From assembly GCF_002575655.3 (NCBI RefSeq), contig NC_053040.3, forward strand, positions 364,558,267 through 364,622,266: a stretch of DNA of 64,000 nucleotides, read 5' to 3'. Under the pieces are notes generated by a model. It did not search any database, was not told the DNA's origin, and saw only the letters and a program-made list of their open reading frames with translations. Positions 24,101 to 34,290 of this stretch are shown here, in pieces; position 1 is the first letter of the stretch; each line of letters starts with the position of its first letter. This stretch comes from Aegilops tauschii subsp. strangulata. Taxonomy: Eukaryota > Streptophyta > Magnoliopsida > Poales > Poaceae. The position numbers and the translations under genes are program-made.

Positions 24101-25175
24101 GATGATCAAAGCGTTTGGGTTTACACAGACTTATGGAGAAGCCTGTGTTTACAAGAAAGTGAGTGGGAGCTCTGTAGCATTTCTCATATTATATGTGGAT
24201 GACATACTATTGATGGGAAATGATATAGAATTCTTGGAAAGTATAAAGGCCTATTTGAATAAGTGTTTTTCAATGAAGGACCTTGGAGAAGCTGCTTATA
24301 TATTAGGCATCAAGATCTATAGAGATAGATCAAGACGCCTCATTGGTCTTTCACAAAGTACATACCTTGACAAGATATTGAAGAAGTTCAGTATGGATCA
24401 GTCCAAGAAGGGGTTCTTGCCTGTATTGCAAGGTGTGCAATTGAGCACGGCTCAATGCCCGACCACGGCAGAAGATATAGAAGAGATGAGTGTCATCCCC
24501 TATGCCTCGGCCATAGGGTCTATTATGTATGCCATGCTGTGTACCAGACCTGATGTAAACCTTGCCGTAAGTTTGGTAGGAAGGTACCAAAGTAATCCCG
24601 GCAAGGAACACTGGACAGCGGTCAAGAATATCCTGAAGTACCTGAAGAGGACTAAGGATATGTTTCTCGTTTATGGAGGTGACGAAGAGCTCGTCGTAAA
24701 GGGTTACGTCGACGCTAGCTTCGACACAGATCTGGATGACTCGAAGTCACAGACCGGATACGTGTATATTTTGAATATAGGAGCAGTAAGCTGGTGCAGT
24801 TGCAAGCAAAGCGTCGTGGCGGGATCTACATGTGAAGCGGAATACATGGCAGCCTCGGAGGCAGCACAGGAAGCAGTCTGGATGAAGGAGTTCATTACCG
24901 ACCTAGGGGTGATTCCCAATGCGTCAGGCCCAATGACTCTCTTCTGTGACAACACTGGAGCTATTGCCCTTGCGAAGGAGCCCAGGTTTCACAGGAAGAC
25001 CAGGCATATCAAGCGTCGCTTCAACTCCATTCGTGAAAGTGTTCAAAATGGAGACATAGATATTTGTAAAGTACACACGGACCTAAATGTAGCAGATCCG
25101 TTGACTAAACCTCTCCCTAGGGCAAAACATGATCAACACCAGGACGCAATGGGTGTTCGATTCATCACAATGTAA
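21196..25175 (+). pseudogene. Angela unit 3 gag-pol, frameshifted in integrase
   Basis: A single G is missing at about 22623 (CATGGTAAG where the other units have CATGGGTAAG). The first frame ends at 22632, just after the integrase HHCC zinc site. The rest (DDE core, reverse transcriptase, RNase H) continues in another frame to 25175 without further breaks. Unit 3 also has about ten private substitutions, including Lys for Thr (SGKMERA), Phe for Leu (KFLRSDRGGE), Gln for Arg (GTPQRNG) and Cys for Tyr (SICGL). KFLRSDRGGE and GTPQRNG are the usual Copia forms, so unit 3 keeps apparently ancestral residues that units 1, 2 and 4 have lost. Confidence 0.93.
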
Positions 25176-25207
25176 CTAGATTATTGACTCTAGTGCAAGT
25201 GGGAGAC

Positions 25208-26926
25208 TGTTGGAAATATGCCCTAGAGGCAATAATAAATGGTTATTATTATATTTCTTTGTTCATGGTAATTGTCTATTATTCATGCTATAATTGTATT
25301 GTCCGGAAATCGTGATACATGTGTGAATACATAGACCACAACCTGTCCCTAGTAAGCCTCTAGTTGACTAGCTCGTTGATCAACAGATAGTCACGGTTTC
25401 CTAACTATGGACATTGGATGTCATTGATAACGGGATCACATCATTAGGAGAATGATGTGATGGACAAGACCCAATCCTAAGCATAGCATAAAAGATCGTG
25501 TAGTTTCGTTTGCTAGAGCTTTTCCAATGTCAAGTATCTTTTCCTTAGACCATGAGATCGTGCAACTCCCGGATACCGTAGGAGTGCTTTGGGTGTGCCA
25601 AACGTCACAACGTAACTGGGTGACTATAAAGGTGCATTACGGGTATCTCCAAAAGTGTCTGTTGGGTTGGCACGGATCGAGACTGGGATTTGTCGCTCCG
25701 TGTGACGGAGAGGTATCTCTGGGCCCACTCGGTAATGCATCATCATAATGAGCTCAATGTGACTAAGGCGTTAGTCACGGGATCATGCATTGCGGTACGA
25801 GTAAAGAGACTTGCCGGTAACGAGATTGAACAAGGTATTGGGATACCGACGATCGAATCTCGGGCAAGTAACATACCGATTGACAAAGGGAATTGCATAC
25901 GGATTGATTGAATCCTCGACACCGTGGTTCATCCGATGAGATCATCGTGGAACATGTGGGAGCCAACATGGGTATGCAGATCCCGCTGTTGGTTATTAAC
26001 CGGAGAGGCGTCTCGGTCATGTCTGCATGTCTCCCGAACCCTTAGGGTCTACACACTTAAGGTTCGGTGACGCTAGGGTTGTAGAGATATATGTATGCGG
26101 AAACCCGAAAGTTGTTCGGAGTCCCGGATGAGATCCCGGACGTCACGAGAGGTTCCGGAATGGTCCGGAGGTGAAGAATTATATATAGGAAGTCCAGTTT
26201 CGGCCACCGGGAAAGTTTCGGGGGTTACCGGTATTGTACCGGGACCACCGGAAGGGTCCCGGGGGTCCACCGGGTGGGGCCACCTGTCCCGGAGGGCCCC
26301 GTGGGCTGACAGTGGAAGGGAACCAGCCCCTAGTGGGCTGGGGCGCCCCCCCTTGGGCCTTCCCCCTGCGCCTAGGGTTGGGAACCCTAAAGGGGGGGAG
26401 TTCCCCCTTGCCTTGGGGGGCAAGGCAACCCCTTCCCCCCTTGTGGCCGCCGCCCCCCCTTGAGATCCCATCTCTTGGGGCTGGCGCACCCCCCCAGAGG
26501 CCTATATAAAGGGGGGAGGGAGGGCAGCACACAACAGCCTTGGGCGCCTCCCTCCTCCCCTGAAACACCTCTCTCTCTCTCGTAGAAGCTCGGCGTAGCC
26601 CTGCGGAGACCCGCTACATCCACCACCATGCCGTCGTGCTGCTGGATCTCCATCAACCTCTCCTTCCCCCTTGCTGGATCAAGAAGGAGGAGACGTCGCT
26701 GCACCGTACGTGTGTTGAACGCGGAGGTGCCGTCCGTTCGGCACTCGGTCATCGGTGATTTGGATCACGGCGAGTACGACTCCGTCATCCACGTTCATTG
26801 GAACGCTTCCGCTCGCGATCTACAAGGGTATGTAGATGCACTCCCTTCCCCTCGTTGCTAGTAGACTCCATAGATGCATCTTGGTGAACGTAGGAAAATT
26901 TTAAAATTATGCTACGATTACCAACA
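25208..26926 (+). repeat. Angela LTR 4 (1719 bp)
   Basis: It is shared by units 3 and 4. It has the LTR2-type sites (CCCCCCCTTGGG, CTGAAACACC) but shares GGGTATGCAGATCCC near 25971 with LTR 5 only. Private changes include TTTCCTAACTATGG and AACCCTTAGGG. Confidence 0.97.
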
Positions 26927-28239
26927 GTGGCATCATGAGCCAGGCCTATGCGTAGTTACTATGCACGAGTAGAACACAAAGCAGTTGTGGGCGTTGAGTT
27001 TGGCAATTCTTCTTGCCACTACTAGTCGTTTCTTGTTTCGGCGGCATTGTAGGATGAAGCGGCCCGGACCGACCTTACACGTACGCTTACGTGAGACTGG
27101 TTCCACCGACTGACATGCACAAGTTGCATAAGGTGGCTAGCGGGTGTCTGTCTCTCCTACTTTAGTCGGAACGGATTCGATGAAAAGGGTCCTTATGAAG
27201 GGTAAATAGAAATTGGCAAATCACGTTGTGGTCATACGTAGGTAAGAAACGTTCTTGCTAAAAACCTACAAACCACGTAAAAAAACTTGCAACAACAATT
27301 AGAGGACGTCTAACTTGTTTTTGCAGCAAGTGCTATGTGATGTGATATGGCCAGAAGATGTGATGAATGATATATGTGATGTATGAGATTGATCATATTC
27401 TTGTAATAGGAATCACGACTTGCATGTCGATGAGTATGACAACCGGCAGGAGCCATAGGAGTTGTCTTTATTATTTTGTATGACATGCGTGTCATTAAAT
27501 AAACGCCATGTAAATTACTTTACTTTATTGCTAAACGCGTTAGCCATAGAAGTAGAAGTAATCGTTGGCGTGACGACTTCATGAAGACACAATGATGGAG
27601 ATCATGATGATGGAGATCATGGTGTCATGCCGGTGACAAAGATGATCATGGTGCCCCGAAGATGGAGATCAAAGGAGCATGATGATATTGGCCATATCAT
27701 GTCACTATTTGATTGCATGTGATGTTTATCATGTTTTTGCATCTTATTTGCTTAGAACGACGGTAGCAAGTAGGATGACCCTTATAATAATTTCAAGAAA
27801 GTGTTCACCCTAACTGTGCACCGTTGCGAAGGTTCGTTGTTTCGAAGCACCACGTGATGATCGGGTGTGATAGATTCTAACGTTCGAATACAACGGGTGT
27901 TGACGAGCCTAGCATGTACAGACATGGCCTCGGAACACACGCAATACACTTAGGTTCACTTGATGAGCCTAGCATGTACAGACATGGCCTCGGAACACGG
28001 AGGACCGAAAGGTCGAGCATGAGTCGTATAGAAGATACGATCAACATGGAGATGTTCACCGATCTTGACTAGTCCGTCTCACGTGATGATCGGACACGGC
28101 CTAGTCAAATTCGGATCATGTTTCACTTAGATGACTAGAGGGATGTCAATCTGAGTGGGAGTTCATTAAATAATTTGATTATATGAACTTAATTATCATG
28201 AACCTAGTCTAAATCTTTACACTATGTATTGTAGATCAA
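26927..28239 (+). other. Unit 4 leader (non-coding, 1313 bp)
   Basis: It is collinear with the other leaders. It has the GATGACCCTTA deletion like unit 2 but keeps TAATAATTTC. Confidence 0.85.
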
Positions 28240-31200
28240 ATGGCCCACGTTGTCCTCAATTTCAACGCGTTCCTAGAGAAAACCAAGCTGAAAGATGATG
28301 GCAGCAACTATACGGACTGGGTCCGGAACCTGAGGATCATCCTCATAGCAGCCAAGAAAGATTATGTCTTAGAAGCACCGCTAGGTGAAGCACCAATCCC
28401 TGAGAACCAAGACGTTATGAACGCTTGGCAGCAGCGTGCTGATGATTACTCCCTCGTTCAGTGCGGCATGCTTTACAGCTTAGAACCGGGTCTCCAAAAG
28501 CGTTTTGAGAAACATGGAGCATATGAGATGTTCGAGGAGCTGAAACTGGTTTTTCAAGCTCATGCCCGGGTCGAGAGATATGATGTCTCCGACAAGTTCT
28601 TCAGCTGTAAAATGGAGGAGAACAGTTCTGTTAGTGAGCACATACTCAGAATGTCTGGGTTGCACAACCGCTTGTCTCAGCTGGGAGTTAATCTCCCGGA
28701 TGACGCGGTCATTGACAGAATCCTCCAGTCGCTTCCACCAAGCTACAAGAGCTTTGTGATGAACTACAATATGCAGGGGATGGAAAAGACCATTCCCGAG
28801 GTATATTCAATGCTGAAATCAGCTGAGGTAGAGATCAGAAAAGAACATCAAGTGTTGATGGTGAATAAAACCACTAAGTTCAAGAAGGGCAAGGGTAAGA
28901 AGAACTTCAAGAAGGACGGCAAGGGAGTTGCCGCGCCCGGTAAGCCAGTTACCGGGAAGAAGTCAAAGAATGGACCCAAGCCCGAGACTGAGTGCTTTTA
29001 TTGCAAGGGAAGTGGTCACTGGAAGCGGAACTGCCCCAAATACTTAGCGGACAAGAAGAAGGCCGGCAACACCCAAGGTATATGTGATATACTAGTAATT
29101 GATGTGTACCTTACCAGTACTCGTAGTAGCTCCTGGGTATTTGATACCGGTGCGGTTGCTCATATTTGTAACTCAAAACAGGAACTACGGAATAAACGGA
29201 GACTGGCGAAGGACGAGGTGACGATGCGCGTCGGGAATGGTTCCAAGGTCGATGTGATCGCCGTCGGCACGCTACCTCTGCATCTCCCTACGGGATTAGT
29301 TTTAAACCTCAATAATTGTTATTTAGTGCCAGCTTTGAGCATGAACATTGTATCTGGATCTCGTTTAATTCGAGATGGCTACTCATTTAAATCTGAGAAT
29401 AATGGTTGTTCTATTTATTTGAGAGATATGTTTTATGGTCATGCCCCGCTGGTCAATGGTTTATTTTTGATGAATCTCGAACGTGATGTTACACATGTTC
29501 ATAGTGTGAATACCAAAAGATGTAAAGTTGATAACGATAGTCCCACATACTTGTGGCACTGCCGCCTTGGTCACATTGGTGTCAAGCGCATGAAGAAGCT
29601 CCATGCAGATGGACTTTTGGAGTCTCTTGATTACGAATCATTTGACACGTGCGAACCATGCCTCATGGGTAAGATGACCAAGACTCCGTTCTCCGGAACA
29701 ATGGAGCGAGCAACCAACTTATTGGAAATCATACATACCGATGTGTGTGGTCCAATGAGTGTTGAGGCTCGCGGAGGATATCGTTATGTTCTCACTCTCA
29801 CTGATGATTTAAGTAGATATGGGTATGTCTACTTAATGAAACACAAGTCTGAAACCTTTGAAAAGTTCAAAGAATTTCAGAGTGAGGTTGAGAATCAACG
29901 TGACAGGAAAATAAAATTATTACGATCAGATCGTGGTGGAGAATATTTAAGTCACGAATTTGGTACACACTTAAGGAAATGTGGAATAGTTTCACAACTC
30001 ACGCCGCCTGGAACACCTCGGAGAAATGGTGTGTCCGAACGTCGTAATCGCACTCTATTGGATATGGTGCGATCTATGATGTCTCTTACCGATTTACCGC
30101 TCTCATTTTGGGGTTATGCTTTAGAGACTGCCGCATTCACTTTAAATAGGGCACCGTCTAAATCCGTTGAGACGACACCGTATGAATTATGGTTTGGGAA
30201 GAAACCTAAGCTGTCGTTTCTAAAAGTTTGGGGATGCGATGCTTATGTCAAGAAACTTCAACCTGAAAAGCTCGAACCCAAATCGGAAAAATGCGTCTTC
30301 ATAGGATACCCTAAGGAAACTATTGGGTATACCTTCTACCTCAGATCCGAAGGCAAGATCTTCGTTGCCAAGAACGGGTCCTTTCTAGAGAAGGAGTTTC
30401 TCTCGAAAGAATTGAGTGGGAGGAAAGTGGAACTTGATGAGGTGATAGTCACCCCTTCCGAACCGGAAAGTAGCGCAGCGCGGGAAAATGTTCCTGTGGT
30501 GCCTACACCAACTGGGGAGGAAGTTAATGATGATGATCATGAAGCTTCAGATCAAGTTGCTGAACTTCGTAGGTCCACAAGGACACGTTCCGCACCAGAG
30601 TGGTACGGCAACCCTGTCCTGGAAATCATGTTGTTAGACAACGGTGAACCTTCGAACTATGAAGAAGCGATGGCGGGCCCGGATTCCGACAAATGGCTAG
30701 AAGCCATGAAATCCGAGATAGAATCCATGTATGAAAACAAAGTATGGACTTTGACTGACTTGCCCGATGAGCGGCGAGCCATAGAAAACAAATGGATCTT
30801 TAAGAAGAAGACGGACGCAGATGGTAATGTGACCATCTACAAAGCTCGACTTGTCGCTAAGGGTTATCGACAAGTTCAAGGGGTTGACTACGATGAGACT
30901 TTCTCACCCGTAGCGAAGCTGAAGTCCGTCCGAATCATGTTAGCAATTGCCGCATACTATGATTATGAGATATGGCAGATGGACGTCAAAACGGCATTCC
31001 TTAATGGCTTCCTTAAGGAAGAGTTGTATATGATGCAGCTGGAAGGTTTTGTCGATCCTAAGAATGCTAACAAAGTATGCAAGCTCCAACGCTCAATCTA
31101 TGGGCTGGTGCAAGCATCTCGGAGTTGGAACATTCGCTTTGATGAGATGATCAAAGCGTTTGGGTTTACACAGACTTATGGAGAAGCCTGTGTTTACAAG

Positions 31201-32220
31201 AAAGTGAGTGGGAGCTCTGTAGCATTTCTCATATTATATGTGGATGACATACTATTGATGGGAAATGATATAGAATTCTTGGAAAGTATAAAGGCCTATT
31301 TGAATAAGTGTTTTTCAATGAAGGACCTTGGAGAAGCTGCTTATATATTAGGCATCAAGATCTATAGAGATAGATCAAGACGCCTCATTGGTCTTTCACA
31401 AAGTACATACCTTGACAAGATATTGAAGAAGTTCAGTATGGATCAGTCCAAGAAGGGGTTCTTGCCTGTATTGCAAGGTGTGCAATTGAGCACGGCTCAA
31501 TGCCCGACCACGGCAGAAGATATAGAAGAGATGAGTGTCATCCCCTATGCCTCGGCCATAGGGTCTATTATGTATGCCATGCTGTGTACCAGACCTGATG
31601 TAAACCTTGCCGTAAGTTTGGTAGGAAGGTACCAAAGTAATCCCGGCAAGGAACACTGGACAGCGGTCAAGAATATCCTGAAGTACCTGAAGAGGACTAA
31701 GGATATGTTTCTCGTTTATGGAGGTGACGAAGAGCTCGTCGTAAAGGGTTACGTCGACGCTAGCTTCGACACAGATCTGGATGACTCGAAGTCACAGACC
31801 GGATACGTGTATATTTTGAATATAGGAGCAGTAAGCTGGTGCAGTTGCAAGCAAAGCGTCGTGGCGGGATCTACATGTGAAGCGGAATACATGGCAGCCT
31901 CGGAGGCAGCACAGGAAGCAGTCTGGATGAAGGAGTTCATTACCGACCTAGGGGTGATTCCCAATGCGTCGGGCCCAATGACTCTCTTCTGTGACAACAC
32001 TGGAGCTATTGCCCTTGCGAAGGAGCCCAGGTTTCACAGGAAGACCAGGCATATCAAGCGTCGCTTCAACTCCATTCGTGAAAGTGTTCAAAATGGAGAC
32101 ATAGATATTTGTAAAGTACACACGGACCTGAATGTAGCAGATCCGTTGACTAAACCTCTCCCTAGGGCAAAACATGATCAACACCAGGACGCAATGGGTG
32201 TTCGATTCATCACAATGTAA
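28240..32220 (+). CDS. Angela unit 4 gag-pol polyprotein (1326 aa, intact)
   Basis: This is an open 1326-codon polyprotein, identical to units 1 and 2 as far as I can see, with all protease, integrase, reverse transcriptase and RNase H catalytic residues. Its synonymous markers (GAC near 30814, TTC near 31011) agree with unit 1 rather than units 2 and 3. It is the last unit of the array, and its 3' LTR is the outermost LTR 5. Confidence 0.95.
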   Translation: MAHVVLNFNAFLEKTKLKDDGSNYTDWVRNLRIILIAAKKDYVLEAPLGEAPIPENQDVMNAWQQRADDYSLVQCGMLYSLEPGLQKRFEKHGAYEMFEELKLVFQAHARVERYDVSDKFFSCKMEENSSVSEHILRMSGLHNRLSQLGVNLPDDAVIDRILQSLPPSYKSFVMNYNMQGMEKTIPEVYSMLKSAEVEIRKEHQVLMVNKTTKFKKGKGKKNFKKDGKGVAAPGKPVTGKKSKNGPKPETECFYCKGSGHWKRNCPKYLADKKKAGNTQGICDILVIDVYLTSTRSSSWVFDTGAVAHICNSKQELRNKRRLAKDEVTMRVGNGSKVDVIAVGTLPLHLPTGLVLNLNNCYLVPALSMNIVSGSRLIRDGYSFKSENNGCSIYLRDMFYGHAPLVNGLFLMNLERDVTHVHSVNTKRCKVDNDSPTYLWHCRLGHIGVKRMKKLHADGLLESLDYESFDTCEPCLMGKMTKTPFSGTMERATNLLEIIHTDVCGPMSVEARGGYRYVLTLTDDLSRYGYVYLMKHKSETFEKFKEFQSEVENQRDRKIKLLRSDRGGEYLSHEFGTHLRKCGIVSQLTPPGTPRRNGVSERRNRTLLDMVRSMMSLTDLPLSFWGYALETAAFTLNRAPSKSVETTPYELWFGKKPKLSFLKVWGCDAYVKKLQPEKLEPKSEKCVFIGYPKETIGYTFYLRSEGKIFVAKNGSFLEKEFLSKELSGRKVELDEVIVTPSEPESSAARENVPVVPTPTGEEVNDDDHEASDQVAELRRSTRTRSAPEWYGNPVLEIMLLDNGEPSNYEEAMAGPDSDKWLEAMKSEIESMYENKVWTLTDLPDERRAIENKWIFKKKTDADGNVTIYKARLVAKGYRQVQGVDYDETFSPVAKLKSVRIMLAIAAYYDYEIWQMDVKTAFLNGFLKEELYMMQLEGFVDPKNANKVCKLQRSIYGLVQASRSWNIRFDEMIKAFGFTQTYGEACVYKKVSGSSVAFLILYVDDILLMGNDIEFLESIKAYLNKCFSMKDLGEAAYILGIKIYRDRSRRLIGLSQSTYLDKILKKFSMDQSKKGFLPVLQGVQLSTAQCPTTAEDIEEMSVIPYASAIGSIMYAMLCTRPDVNLAVSLVGRYQSNPGKEHWTAVKNILKYLKRTKDMFLVYGGDEELVVKGYVDASFDTDLDDSKSQTGYVYILNIGAVSWCSCKQSVVAGSTCEAEYMAASEAAQEAVWMKEFITDLGVIPNASGPMTLFCDNTGAIALAKEPRFHRKTRHIKRRFNSIRESVQNGDIDICKVHTDLNVADPLTKPLPRAKHDQHQDAMGVRFITM

Positions 32221-32252
32221 CTAGATTATTGACTCTAGTGCAAGTGGGAGAC

Positions 32253-33973
32253 TGTTGGAAATATGCCCTAGAGGCAATAATAAATGGTTATTATTATATT
32301 TCTTTGTTCATGGTAATTGTCTATTATTCATGCTATAATTGTATTGTCCGGAAATCGTGATACATGTGTGAATACATAGACCACAACCTGTCCCTAGTAA
32401 GCCTCTAGTTGACTAGCTCGTTGATCAACAGATAGTCACGGTTTCCTGACTATGGACATTGGATGTCATTGATAACGGGATCACATAATTAGGAGAATGA
32501 TGTGATGGACAAGACCCAATCCTAAGCATAGCATAAAAGATCGTGTAGTTTCGTTTGCTAGAGCTTTTCCAATGTCAAGTATCTTTTCCTTAGACCATGA
32601 GATCGTGCAACTCCCGGATACCGTAGGAGTGCTTTGGGTGTGCCAAACGTCACAACGTAACTGGGTGACTATAAAGGTGCATTACGGGTATCTCCAAAAG
32701 TGTCTGTTGGGTTGGCACGGATCGAGACTGGGATTTGTCGCTCCGTGTGACGGAGAGGTATCTCTGGGCCCACTCGGTAATGCATCATCATAATGAGCTC
32801 AATGTGACTAAGGCGTTAGTCACGGGATCATGCATTGCGGTACGAGTAAAGAGACTTGCCGGTAACGAGATTGAACAAGGTATTGGGATACCGACGATCG
32901 AATCTCGGGCAAGTAACATACCGATTGACAAAGGGAATTGCATACGGATTGATTGAATCCTCGACACCATGGTTCATCCGATGAGATCATCGTGGAACAT
33001 GTGGGAGCCAACATGGGTATGCAGATCCCGCTGTTGGTTATTAACCGGAGAGGCGTCTCGGTCATGTCTGCATGTCTCCCGAACCCGTAGGGTCTACACA
33101 CTTAAGGTTCGGTGACGCTAGGGTTGTAGAGATATATGTATGCGGAAACCCGAAAGTTGTTCGGAGTCCCGGATGAGATCCCGGACGTCACGAGAGGTTC
33201 CGGAATGGTCCGGAGGTGAAGAATTATATATAGGAAGTCCAGTTTCGGCCACCGGGAAAGTTTCGGGGGTTACCGGTATTGTACCGGGACCACCGGAAGG
33301 GTCCCGGGGGTCCACCGGGTGGGGCCACCTGTCCCGGAGGGCCCCGTGGGCTGAAAGTGGAAGGGAACCAGCCCCTAGTGGGCTGGTGCGCCCCCCCTTG
33401 GGCCTTCCCCCTACGCCTAGGGTTGGGAACCCTAAAGGGGGGGAGTTCCCCCTTGCCTTGGGGGGCAAGGCAACCCCTTCCCCCCTTGTGGCCGCCGCCC
33501 CCCCCCTTGAGATCCCATCTCTTGGGGCAGGCGCACCCCCCAGAGGCCTATATAAAGGGGGGGAGGGAGGGCAGCACACAACAGCCTTGGGCGCCTCCCT
33601 CCTCCCCTGCAACACCTCTCTCTCTCTCGTAGAAGCTCGGCGTAGCCCTGCGGAGACCCGCTACATCCACCACCACGCCGTCGTGCTGCTGGATCTCCAT
33701 CAACCTCTCCTTCCCCCTTGCTGGATCAAGAAGGAGGAGACGTCGCTGCACCGTATGTGTGTTGAACGCGGAGGTGCCGTCCGTTCGGCACTCGGTCATC
33801 GGTGATTTGGATCACGGCGAGTACGACTCCATCATCCACGTTCATTGGAACGCTTCCGCTCGCGATCTACAAGGGTATGTAGATGCACTCCCTTCCCCTC
33901 GTTGCTAGTAGACTCCATAGATGCATCTTGGTGAACGTAGGAAAATTTTAAAATTATGCTACGATTACCAACA
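32253..33973 (+). repeat. Angela LTR 5 (1721 bp), right end of array
   Basis: It ends ACCAACA and is followed by CAGAC instead of a primer site. It is the most diverged LTR, with about ten private substitutions (for example CATAATTAGG, CACCATGGTTC, GCTGAAAGTGG, CCTACGCCTAGG, CGTATGTGTG). LTR 1 and LTR 5 are the original outer pair, and their rough divergence of 0.6-0.8% by eye dates the insertion to well under a million years under usual grass LTR rates. Confidence 0.95.
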
Positions 33974-33978
33974 CAGAC
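33974..33978 (+). repeat. Target site duplication CAGAC, right copy
   Basis: It matches 4069-4073. The outer Copia leader continues directly (CAGACATGGCCTCGGAACAC), the same wording as in the inner leaders. Confidence 0.95.
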
Positions 33979-34290
33979 ATGGCCTCGGAACACATGTGAA
34001 ACACTTAGGTTGACTTGACGAGCCTAGCATGTACAAACATGGCCTCGGAACACAAGAGATCGAAAGGTCGAACATGAGTCGTATAGTAGATACGATCAAC
34101 ATGGAGATGTTCACCGATGATGACTAGTCCGTCTCACGTGATGATCGGACACGGCCTAGTTTGACTCGGATCATGTATCACTTAGATGACTAGAGGGATG
34201 TCTATCTGAGTGGGAGTTCATTAATCAGATGAACTTAATTATCATGAACATAGTCAAAAGGTCTTTGCAAATTATGTCATAGCTTACGCT
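33979..34290 (+). other. Outer Copia leader, second part
   Basis: It is collinear with the last part of the inner leaders (GAGTGGGAGTTCATTAA and similar blocks) and has no ORF. It runs up to the decayed gag start. Confidence 0.8.

Larger units (their letters stand above)
4074..33973 (+). mobile_element. Tandem array of Angela-type Copia: 5 LTRs, 4 internal regions
   Basis: LTRs start at 4074, 11119, 18164, 25208 and 32253, a period of 7044-7045 bp, and each neighbouring pair of units shares one LTR. Only the outermost edges carry a target duplication (CAGAC). A single insertion therefore expanded afterwards, most simply by unequal recombination between LTRs of allelic or sister copies. Identity between units is very high, with only a few tens of differences by eye over 7 kb. 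Units 1, 2 and 4 retain an intact polyprotein. An assembly expansion is the main alternative. Confidence 0.93.

Noticed and set aside
22605..25175. Independent gene starting at 22605
   Set aside because: The apparent start lies upstream of the 1-bp deletion in an out-of-frame stretch; the ORF is simply the second half of the unit 3 polyprotein.
4074..33973. Regular repeat-spacer look of the 7-kb array as a CRISPR or satellite array
   Set aside because: The period is a whole retrotransposon unit with LTRs, coding region and priming sites; there are no short direct repeats with unique spacers.
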